Shown here in pieces: positions 47,488 to 64,000 of a stretch of 64,000 nucleotides of DNA (positions are counted from its first letter, which is position 1; the number at the start of each line of letters is the position of its first letter). The position numbers and the translations under genes were made by a program. This stretch comes from Aldrovandia affinis. Its lineage: Eukaryota; Chordata; Actinopteri; Notacanthiformes; Halosauridae. The notes beneath the pieces are model-generated. The model did not search any database. It was not told the origin of the DNA and saw only the letters and a list, made by a program, of their open reading frames with translations. The DNA is taken from NCBI GenBank assembly GCA_029706075.1, contig JAINUG010000011.1, forward strand, positions 5,873,501-5,937,500, written 5' to 3'.

Positions 47488-47861
47488 TCATTTTTAATTT
47501 TGTTTCAGATTTTTTCCCATTTTCTCCCAATTTAGCAGTCAATTACACTCTCTCTTTTCATTTCAATCCCCCCCTCACAACTCATATTGTGAGTTCGCTG
47601 TCGTAGCCCTGAGACCGGCAGCGACAAAGGCAATGTACCACCTCCTCCGAGCCGGCACTCGCCAAGCCGTTGATTGTAACTCCGGTACACATAGAGCCAC
47701 TCCTATATGCAGCAAACTCATATCGACTTCCCTCCCACCTCCCTAGGACGGACAGCCAATTGCCGCCCCTTTGGGGCACTCTTGGCCAGAGCCGATACTG
47801 GAATCAAACCCTGGTCGGTGACCAGCGTTGAACATTGTAACCGTTAAACCACCCGGGAGGC
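47488..47861 (-). mobile_element. tRNA-derived SINE, family 1, with 13-bp target duplication
   Basis: Perfect direct repeat CAAAGATACTTTT at 47,475-47,487 and 47,862-47,874. Minus strand starts GGCCTCCCGGGTGGTTTAAC and contains the blocks shared with the other copies, ending in the A-rich TTGGGAGAAAATGGG / AAAATCTGAAACA tail. Confidence 0.92.
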
Positions 47862-47874
47862 CAAAGATACTTTT

Positions 47875-48840
47875 AACTGTCCCCATTATTACCGATTACA
47901 CTGTGGGAAAATAAAATATTTAAAAAAAAAAAATAAACCAAATGTTTTTCAGTTGTTCACAATAGGGATCCTAAAGTAGGTGAGGGAGGGGATTCTCAGA
48001 GGTGGGGGAACATAACATTCTCTACCGCAGCAGTTTGACAGAATGACGCACCCAGGGTCAAATGCAGCCTCCTTTCCTTGGGCGATGTCATAATGATATT
48101 ACACATTGAATGAAAAGCTGTTACTCTTAAGGATAAAGTGCTTTGCAGTTAGATTAGATAGAAACAGGGCCAGAGACAGGATACAGTGAGATACATCAGG
48201 AAAGCAAACAGGGTCAGCCCAACGGGCCAGTGACAGCCTTGCATCATCCTTAGTTCCTGCTTAAACTCAAGTTCAAAGAAAATAACTCATGGGCCTGTGC
48301 TGAAAACGTCGATGTCTCACCCGAGGACCTTGCCATGGCCCAGCACGCCTCCAGATCCCATCTCTTTGAAGAAGCTAGCCAGGTTATTATGCAGTTCATG
48401 GTAGACACTGCAGTACTGTATGTGGCTAAGTATGTAGCCTATGGCAGGGACTGATGCTTCTCTCACAGCTTGTTGTTATGTTGCTAGTGGACGAGATTTA
48501 CCTTTAAAGCAGCTGCAGGTTTTTTTGAATCATTTAATGGGACCAAGCCATCTTTGCGTGAGATAAATAGGATAGAGGATAGTTGCAATGGGATTACGGT
48601 ATATGCCGCATTTCAAAATGCACTTGAGCAAAAGAACGATGTTCATGCTGGATTTTGTTACAGCCAATCTCTTGATCAATTAAAGTTGTTGAAAACTTGA
48701 AATTGTTTTTAGTTTTTTTCCTTATTTTTATACTTGGACACAACGCAGGTTTGGCTCATTGCAATTTGCTCTGTCAACTTTCCTCAACCCGTCTAGTTTC
48801 AGTGGCCAGGTGTTCACACTTTCAATGATTAGGCCCCCAC
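47875..48840. other. intergenic, nothing seen
   Basis: A-run at about 47,920; otherwise no feature. Confidence 0.4.
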
Positions 48841-48849
48841 TGATTTCAC

Positions 48850-49190
48850 CTGCCAGTGTATAACTGAATCAATTAAAAAAGCTAACCTCTTTCTAAAGGA
48901 ATGGGACATATTGCACGTTACATTAAACGAGACCGTTAGTTTATCTGACTGAATAAAAGTCCTGGAATGTGAATATGGGACATTTATTGTTCATGACATG
49001 CATAGCTATTTCTGACATAATATGGCCTAAACAGAGTAAATCATGCTTTAATAGAAACTAAAAGTGTCTAATTAAGAACAATTAACAGCTCGTTATAATT
49101 CAGAGGTTGCAATTATGGTTGGAATGCAACCCAGCACACACAGCGGGTCCCCAGGACCAAATGTATTGCTAAATTTGTATTTTCTGACAA
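48850..49190. other. candidate conserved non-coding block
   Basis: Repeat-free, with TCAATTAAAAAAGC, GCACGTTACATTAAACG, GTCTAATTAAGAAC (TAATTA at 49,069) and AACAATTAACAG. Looks like enhancer-type sequence, unproven. Confidence 0.3.
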
Positions 49191-49319
49191 TGTATAATAT
49201 TCAGTGCCCTGCTTCAAGCAACCTTTTGTTCTTCAGAACACATTCATTTAATAATACTGATTCCACATGTTCAGATGGCCAGTAATAACAGATTTTAATA
49301 GAAATGTGAAATAAGCACA

Positions 49320-49360
49320 TTGCACAGTAAAGGTTACAAAACAATGCCACTTTATTCAAG
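49320..49360 (-). terminator. candidate distal polyadenylation signal for tmem161b
   Basis: On the minus strand AATAAA lies at about 49,353 and is followed within 20 bases by GTTTTGTAACC, the arrangement expected of a mammal- or fish-type cleavage site. It is the kind of site that would end a roughly 5-kb terminal exon starting at 54,435. A SINE at 50.5 kb would then be part of the 3' UTR. Only transcript data can tell. Confidence 0.25.
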
Positions 49361-50508
49361 TTAGTCTACAGCTTTCAAGACTTCAGACAATGTATAAAAT
49401 CAGTCAGTTTTAAATCCGTAAAAATAAGTAATTATTTGTCGGTTAACACATTTACTTGGAACAAAGTAGTCCAATGAGCTATGTCACAATACACATGGCA
49501 TGCCGACGACTAAAAAAAAACAAGAAAAAAGAAATCCCAGTCTTTTCACACCATTACTCAAAGAAGTCATTCATGAGCGAGAGCATTACGTCACATGACT
49601 TCACGGGGGATAGAGGGGGCCGGAGAGTAGGGAAATATACTTAAAACTTTTTTTTGTTTTATTAGAATTCTCTTTGGTATGCTTTTTCTTAAATTGTCCG
49701 TCATATTTCAGTCCGCATTGCATAACACGCAAAATTAAATTAAGCTTAAAGGTGTAACACAAATAATGTACATGCAGAAGAATCCAACATTGACCAGTCA
49801 ATATTCACATCGATTAAGGTTGCAAGCTCAAGCAGCTACACTGACACTGCGACAGGAGACAGCTGGCAGCTCTCCGAACAACGTCTCTTTACGGCAGTCA
49901 AAATGGAACTTTCTCAATCAATGCAACATTCATGTGATTCGACCGATTTTTCAGCAGCGTTTCAACAAGAGCCAAAGATTCAAACGGACACCTAGCCATG
50001 TTTGCATTTCAACACTTTTGTAGTTAAGACATTTAAGTTTGTCAGACTGCGATAAGTTAAAAGACAAGAAAAGGCCTACAGTATGAAGAGATATGGTACG
50101 TGCCCTTGTGCCACTGACAAGTAGTGTGCTATGTATTTACAGGGGAAAGGTTCGGAATAACCTGTGCTGCTCTTTGACATCACAGGAGACCAACCAATCA
50201 ATTTTCGTTTTCTGTAGCCTTCCGGTGCTCACCCAATAGTTTGCCGTTAAACTGTTAAGAGTGATAGAACAATAAAAGTGCATTGAAAATCAACACCGTA
50301 ACGCTCACAGCAGCAGGCTGCGAGAAGGAATGTCTTTCACATCGGTGAGCGGTGGTCTGACTTGGAAACCAGTAGTATCCGAGAAAATTTGGCAATGACA
50401 GCCTGAAATGACCAGTCAACCAATAAAACAGTGATTGCAAATGAATCCAAAAGTACCATCACACCCTTTCACCTTGGGCTTGAACGGTTTAAAAATATAA
50501 GTCACATG
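49361..50508. other. tmem161b 3' flank or 3' UTR, nothing recognised
   Basis: No coding frame or repeat recognised. Confidence 0.35.
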
Positions 50509-50851
50509 GGGCCTCCCGCGTGGTCCAGTGGTTACAATGTTCGACACTGGCCCACGGAGACCGGGGTTCGACTCCCCGTCCCGCCAGAGTCTGGCCGGGA
50601 GTGCCACCAGAGGCGGCGATTGGCTGTCCGCCCCAGGGAGGGGGGAGGACGTTTGCTGCGCATAAGAGCGGCTGTAGTACCGGGTTGTGGTCAGCGGCCT
50701 GGTGAGTGCCGTCTCGGGGGAGACGATGCTTCGCCTTCCTCACTACCGGTTGCAGGACTACGGCAGCGAACTCATATTACTAAGGGGGGCGATTGACATA
50801 AAATAGCGGGTCTAATTGGCTACAAAAATGGGATAAAATCAGAAACAACAG
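50509..50851 (+). mobile_element. tRNA-derived SINE, family 1, youngest-looking copy
   Basis: Perfect direct repeat AAGTCACATG at 50,499-50,508 and 50,852-50,861. tRNA-like head with box A TGGTCCAGTGG (50,521-50,531) and box B GGTTCGACTCC (50,565-50,575), spacing and sequence near tRNA-Glu. The body (GGGAGTGCCACC, GGCGATTGGCTGTCCGCCCC) is followed by a tail of AAAATGGGATAAAATCAGAA. 343 bp. GC-rich and with most CpGs intact, so probably recent. Confidence 0.93.
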
Positions 50852-50861
50852 AAGTCACATG

Positions 50862-52369
50862 ACAAGGAGAGAAAAAACAAGCACACCACAACATTAGGCA
50901 GCTTCAGTTTTTCACAAACAGATACAGATTCAGGTGCTGTTGAACACTTTCTTTTCTCCTTTAACAGCAGAGATTTTCTAACATGGTCAAGAGGGCATTC
51001 TTCATCTTCGGATAATTAAAATGGCTATAAATTATTCAATGGATCTATGCACCTGTTTTGTTTATTGACAAATAATTGGAACGTCTTGAGTAACTGGTGA
51101 TGTGAGCCATGATCTGTAAAACCCTTCCTGACAAAGTGTATCCAGGACCGAAACTGTATGGCTACGCCCCATGGCCTTTTAAATGGCTACTCTGGGGACA
51201 GCTCCATCCAGAGCATTAAGACAACATCCATCTAAATGACGGGTTAAAAGGAGGCTAACCACAGGAACATAAGCCAGTGTTTTGCCAGGAGAAAATTGGA
51301 TTAAAGTATAAAATAAAATAAAAATTTAATTTATAAATGACCGATTTCAAAAACAAAACCAAAAAACTAAATCATAAATAAACACAAGCAGCAGTACACA
51401 GTAGTTGTAAATATTTGTGCTTAGACCTGATGGAAAAATACACTATGATTACTAATAGACAAATGATGATTTATGCAAATTGTTACAGTGGAAACTTCAT
51501 TATAATGAATGAGGAGGAGGGGGGAAAAAATACAAACCGTTTTGATTTACAATTAAATTAATCCAAACAAAAACAAGACAAGATAACCCTCCCTGAACAC
51601 TCATTCTGGTAAGATTAGAAATGTGTACACGTTTAACAGCTACAATAAATACACAAACAAATCAAAAAGGGATTTACAGTGACATTAATAGCATCCGGTG
51701 CGGACTGCATCACGTGTTGTGCGTCACACAAAGTAGGGCGATAACGAAATTCCATGTACCGATTCCATTCATCTCACGGCTGTGATCCAAAAACAACTGA
51801 GAACACCTTTCCCACAAACCCACTTCTTTGTCCATAACCATGGGGAGGTGGACACAGGAAAACATGGCATAGCGAACGAGGGTGGGAATGATGGTCCTTA
51901 GTTCGGTCCCGTTTGGGTCCATCTTGCAGAACACTGGTTGGCAGGCGTGCGTGCTTGCGTTTCCCCGAGCCCAGCCAATGGGAATTACAGGGATATCTCC
52001 GTGAAGTGACAAACGGCAACACGCATCCAATTTTGATTGTTCGCTTTTCCGCAAAAATATTTTTTGGGACAAGGGACAGTTCTCTGAGATAACAACAGCT
52101 GATAACAACAGAGACTGCAGAGCGTTTGTACTCCCAATGGTAATTAACGGCAGCCAAAATCTGGAATGTTAGCCACAAATGCTATGCGACGCACAAAAAA
52201 GGCAAGATGACCCTCTCCCAACACTGCATACTACCTTCTAATTGGCTGTGACGCCATCACATGGGACACCTAGGTCAATCAGAAGAGCGCATGGAGAGTT
52301 GGGAGATTAAAGCAACTTGCGCTTGCATATCATCAACATCATGATTAAAAATTAGGCAGGACGGATACA
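50862..52369. other. tmem161b 3' flank or distal 3' UTR
   Basis: AT-rich to 51,690, then 51,700-52,300 has balanced composition with ATTGGCTGTGACG at 52,241-52,253 (the same 13-mer as in the island near 4.08 kb). Two overlapping minus-strand frames of 132 and 134 codons (51,710-52,178) are unrecognised. Confidence 0.35.
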
Positions 52370-53400
52370 TTCTTAGAGGGCATACTCTCTTTATTAAAAA
52401 AAGAGAGCACACGAGACAAACGTTACCAGCCAAAGGGTTAACCTGCAAAAATGATAAGAGATTTCGGAGTAAAGCAATTTCTTTCTAAAACAACATTAAA
52501 ATAACCCAAACTCTTTCCTTCATCTGATATGCTTCGCAGTGAACATGAATGTTAGGGGGAGTTGAGCGGTCGATGAAACTAAGTTTGAGTAAACGGCTGT
52601 TACTAGTGTTATGTATTGGACTGAAACAAAAGGAGCTCATGCAAAGCCAGAATATAGTCTTCTGTACCTACAGAAGATGATACACCCACCCAGGGGTGTC
52701 AGCCTATAGCAGGTTTTGTTGCAACCAGTCAACACCAGGTGATTTTACAGCTTCCTTTGTATGAAACCTTGTGCGCTTCAAAGTCTATTATTATGCAAAC
52801 CTGATATCAAGTGGCGGATATTCGGATTTAATCCTGACCTACCAGCCCAAACCAAAACTGCCGGAGTTCTGCGGGGCTGGTGGTAATGACCACTGGTTCA
52901 GCACCGTGACCGATCAGGGGGGAAAAAAAAGTTTTCAAACTTGGCATCTCTCCGAAACTCTCCATAAATCATTCATCGTAATGAAAAAAGATGAAACACA
53001 GGTGGAGTAGCAGGCTTGTGGTGTGGCTGCAGATTCAGTGTTCTGGCACAGGCTGAGTGCACTGGGAGAGGGTGGGGGGCATGGCATCATGGCTCTTCTG
53101 GTGCAGTTTACAGTGATGTGCTTGTCTGTTATTTTGATGCACGGGTTTGATCAAAATGCCCTTTTTGTTCTTTGACGATTGGCTGCAGGGAGTATCTGAG
53201 GTGGCACACGCACACGCACACACACACACACGTGTACTTACATACGTACACACGCACACCCCTGCTCCAGCACTCCTACTCACAGTCACATACAGCAGCA
53301 CCCAACCCTCTCCTGTAACAATACAGACACCACGATTGTTCCTTTCTGTTAAATATGGCTCAGTTTCTACTGGGCAAAAATAAAACACATTAAGAAAATG

Positions 53401-53413
53401 TTTTTTTTTTTTT
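53401..53413. repeat. poly-T / pyrimidine run
   Basis: Thirteen T followed by CTTTCTCTTTTCCCC. Confidence 0.8.
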
Positions 53414-53701
53414 CTTTCTCTTTTCCCCCATATTCCGTCAATCCATCCAGAGGAATCTAAATATATCCTAACAGTTTGGAGTGGTTGGCGCTCGGTGAAT
53501 TCTCCCTCTCTTGTTATGAGCTCCTTCCTCCTCCGGCTCTCCAGGCAGCTTGCCTCAGGCGGTTTTAGTCCAGCACGGCCCAACTCCACTGACCTCCTGT
53601 CCGCTTGTTTAAACCTCCGCTCCCTTCTCAAATCAGCAGTGTTACCTTCCTCTCCCCAGACCATAGAGATCTGAGGTCATCGCAACTATTCTATTTAAGA
53701 C

Positions 53702-53702
<1 letters not shown>

Positions 53703-53774
<72 letters not shown>

Positions 53775-53775
53775 C
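53703..53775. repeat. (GT)n microsatellite in probable 3' UTR
   Basis: About 33 GT units followed by mixed GTCTGT; on the minus (transcript) strand it is (CA)n. Confidence 0.98.
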
Positions 53776-54160
53776 TCTGTGTGCTTGTCTGTGTATGTGT
53801 CTGTTCATGTACACACATGAACACAAAAAATACACACACAAACAAACAGGTACGTATGCACACCAGTATATATACTTACACTACACTAAATGCTAGTGCT
53901 AGACTATATATGCACACAGTTACACAGATATTGTTTTGTTGTATTGGGAATTAAGATTAGTGAATCCCGCTCTCTAAACAAAGAAAGAGAATATGGAAAA
54001 TCACAGGGGGAAGCACAGGAGATGAGGAAACTCTGCTGATGTGGCCGGGAGCAAAGAAGGGCCTGGCGGTCGCAGTCTCTTTCTGTGCCTTGGCCAGGCT
54101 GAGCCAAACCAGGCCGGCCCAAACCGGGCCAGACCCGGGCCGAAACTGGGACCTCTGCCC

Positions 54161-61632
<7,472 letters not shown>

Positions 61633-62107
61633 CTAAACCGTCCCTTTGTTACACTCAAATACTTATGGCTGAATTTGCAAGAATTGTAGGATTTCTTCCT
61701 TGCAATGCTTAACATACCTCCCCCTGATAGACAGACAGACAGATGCACAATTATGCTCAGCATCTAGGGTGAAGACCAAATTTACCCCACAGCGCAGCTA
61801 CTGTGGCATCAGTGAAGGTGGGCTCAGTGTGAACAGACCGATTCTAGACCAGAGGAGGAGACAAAAAGGAATTCCACACCATCCGAGCAGTGTTTCAAAT
61901 TACTTTCTTGTACAACAACGGTTGTTATTTCCAATTTAAAATGAGCAGGGACGGATTTGCTCTCCTCTCCAGCCGAATAACCTTCTGAGTATGCAGGCGG
62001 AAGCGGGCTCCTTTTCTATTACGTGGGCAGACTACAGGATGCCCTGTCTATCTGCATCCAGTGCTGGCTGGGAAAATAAATAGTGATTCTCAGGGCACTG
62101 CATCATC

Positions 62108-62202
62108 CTCAGCAGTGTTCTGAGTCACCCTCAGCAGTGTTTTGAGTCACCCTCAGCCGTGTCATGCCATTAGTGTCATTCTCAGCAGTGTTCTGTGTCG
62201 CC
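62108..62202. repeat. 22-bp minisatellite, about 3 tandem plus 1 displaced copy
   Basis: Units of the form CTCAGCAGTGTTCTGAGTCA + CC at 62,108 and 62,130, a degenerate unit at 62,152 and another at 62,181. Confidence 0.8.
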
Positions 62203-62878
62203 ATTGCCAGGGACTCATGTCCTTCTGAAATCCTTCTCAACATTGCCTTGTGCCATTAGCGTGTCGTGCCATTTCTGTCTTGTGTCACCCCTTGAGTCAT
62301 CATCTGCAATGGCACAGGTCACTCTCAGGTGTGTCTCTTGACATTCTTGGGAAGGTCAGACAATGACATTATGTGGGGTCAGAGCGTCAGTAATATCTCT
62401 ACACTGTGGAACTGATACTCAATACACAATTGGAAATCATTGTCAATACTCCATACACATTTACTTTTCAAATCCAACAAGACTATGGTTACTCTGCTAC
62501 TGATAATTCCCTCTCTCCCTTTTCTCTCAGAGGCGTCTCCCACTAAAGGCGCAGGGAGGCCACGGACTCTTTACAAGGGTCTGTAAATGCATTAACAGCA
62601 GTGAAGGACACAACCCTCATCATGGCCATTACACGCCTCCAGAACAGCCCCCCACCCCCTTACCCTCCTCCATCACTCCTGTCACTGTCGTTAAAGGCAG
62701 CTGTTTTAAAAGGGGCCAGGCCGTGTCAATAGTGAATTTTATAGCGCTACCGTGTACTGGATCAGGGAAATGCAGAGCGGGGCTCAGTTCAGCTGCATCT
62801 CCCCAGGGTGGAGGCACGTGGCAAGGGCGGGGAGAGCAAGTCAGCTGCCAACCGTCCAGCTCATCGAAAACCACTGCC

Positions 62879-62974
62879 ACTTTGACTCCCCGTCTCTGAG
62901 CTACAGACAGGGGACTGGGCCTGCTCACTTTCACTCCCCGTCTCTGAGCTACAGACACGGAATTGAGCCTGCTC
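62879..62974. repeat. 48-bp direct duplication
   Basis: Two adjacent copies of a block containing CCCCGTCTCTGAGCTACAGA, differing at a few positions. 48 is a multiple of 3, which keeps the chance open frame on the minus strand uninterrupted. Confidence 0.85.
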
Positions 62975-64000
62975 CACAACAGCTCAGACCCCTCAGGCCA
63001 GGAATTCACTGAGGCACAAAGGACACAGTGAGGGGGGAAAAAACCAGACCAGAACAGAAAACCAGGATACTCAGTTTCACTCGGGGAAAACAGCCTGAGA
63101 AGTCTTTTCTCTTCGAAAAATGAAATGGGGTTACGGCAGCAACAAAACATGAATACCTTTAAGTGACTTCCTGGAGCTCTTATTACCACCAGTAAATCTG
63201 TTTTTACTCTTCTTCCCCCCACCCGTTACACATTAAACAGCATCTACACACTAAAGCACTAAAGTTAGAAGCCTGATTATTAAAGTAATAGCCACTTTTA
63301 TGTGTTCTCTGCTGCAGTGAACCAGTTTGTTCCATGCATTAGCCGCATGGCCCTGTGGAAGAGTGGACTGTTGCAGGGTGGTAATAGAGCAGACCACCCA
63401 AACGGGAATAAGGTCCTGCACCATGTTGTTAGGGTAGTTTTCCGAGGCTCCTTTTGACAAGCATAAATATAGTTTACACGACCTGGGCGTGAACTGTAGG
63501 AGCTAGGGTGGTGGCGGTGGAGGGAGAGGGGTAAGGAAGTCTGCAATGAAGCTGGAATTGAATGGGTTGATCATATGCATGGCCGTATCATCATCTGCCC
63601 CCCCAGGTAAATCAGTTTGGTAGGCCGTGAAAATCGGGCCTTCAATTTTCTGCAGCAGACAATCCCCTGCACCTTTTCCGGCATTGCCGGCCTCTTCAAC
63701 GAGGGAAACTGAGCCCTTTAGTGAACAGGCTGAGATAATGCTTATATTCTAGTGACGTGTTGGCGGAAGAAAGTAGCAGGTGCAAACTGACAGGGGCTTG
63801 CCTATGTGGTTAACCAGGCTTCTCAGTCTGCTCAGCACCTAATGTGGCTGCACGCACTGAATTAAAGTCCCTCTCCACATGAGAGCACACACCAAAAAGC
63901 CTCCGACCTCAACTCCTACCCAACTTTCCTTAGTAGCATCACACAACAGATTCGCCAACATCAAAAAGCGGACAAGCACAATACTTAATAACATTGCAAT

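Larger units (their letters stand above)
52370..54160 (-). other. probable tmem161b 3' untranslated region
   Basis: Directly downstream of the tmem161b stop. The first canonical AATAAA on the minus strand is at about 52,391-52,396 (TTTATT on the plus strand); an ATTAAA variant is at about 52,829. A second strong candidate signal (AATAAA followed by a T/G-rich stretch) is near 49,353, so the last exon may extend to 49.3 kb. The stretch contains a long (GT)n array at 53,703-53,775 and a (CA)n tract near 53,213-53,232. Long open frames here are chance. Extent is inferred, not seen. Confidence 0.45.

Noticed and set aside
50509..50590. A tRNA gene
   Set aside because: Box A and B are present, but the sequence is the head of a SINE with the same body and tail as three other copies and target duplications.
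51710..52178. Two overlapping minus-strand frames of 132 and 134 codons
   Set aside because: Overlap each other in different frames, no family recognised, in the 3' flank of tmem161b. Kept only as unremarkable sequence.
53035..53664. 209-codon open frame on the minus strand
   Set aside because: No domain or family resemblance, low-complexity Cys/Val part from a (CA)n tract, and it lies in the probable 3' UTR of tmem161b.
62629..63222. 197-codon open frame on the minus strand
   Set aside because: Inside a tmem161b intron, inflated by a 48-bp duplication in frame, no recognised domain.

Overview
The window reads as nuclear DNA of a ray-finned fish. The evidence is one split vertebrate gene with GT-AG introns, plus fish-type interspersed repeats (Tc1/mariner, PIF/Harbinger-like, CR1-like, L2 and Nimb/I-like LINEs, two tRNA-derived SINE families) and very long dinucleotide arrays. 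An early-branching teleost or a holostean fits the repeat mix, but the species cannot be fixed from this sequence. There is no sign of bacterial, viral-genome or organellar DNA, and no CRISPR array.

The only gene I can support is tmem161b on the minus strand, 3' end at 54,161. Seven coding exons (54,161-54,435; 54,646-54,742; 56,908-57,082; 57,435-57,548; 59,428-59,568; 60,429-60,489; 61,251-61,402) join in frame into the last 337 residues of a protein of about 487. The exons for the first ~149 residues are not in 61,403-64,000 and should lie beyond the right edge. In other vertebrates this gene sits beside the MEF2C/miR-9-2 locus, which by orientation would also lie to the right. The left 49-54 kb would then be the long gene-poor stretch 3' of tmem161b.

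Region by region. 1-8.5 kb: AT-rich intergenic DNA with a SINE, small tandem arrays and one CpG-rich promoter-like island (about 3.83-4.20 kb). 8.5-9.7 kb: a decayed Harbinger-like transposon. 10-19 kb: minisatellite split by a LINE, microsatellites, candidate conserved blocks. 19.5-22.7 kb: L2 inside a Tc1-like element, then a 1.6-kb terminal-inverted-repeat element. 26.3-29.7 kb: a Tc1 element split by a CR1-like LINE. 32.8-33.5 and 38.0-39.1 kb: more Tc1 copies. 39-51 kb: three SINEs (two with clean target duplications, one with an approximate one), a Tigger-like element and an unidentified decayed reading frame at 46.1-46.5 kb. 49.3-54.2 kb: probable 3' untranslated and flanking DNA of tmem161b. 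54.2-64 kb: the gene, its introns full of nested repeats.

I found no operon-like or novel multi-gene system. The items most worth a second look are a SINE inserted 18 nt from a tmem161b splice acceptor, an intact SANT/Myb-like reading frame in an inverted-repeat element within an intron, the unidentified reading frame near 46.3 kb, and the CpG island near 4 kb.
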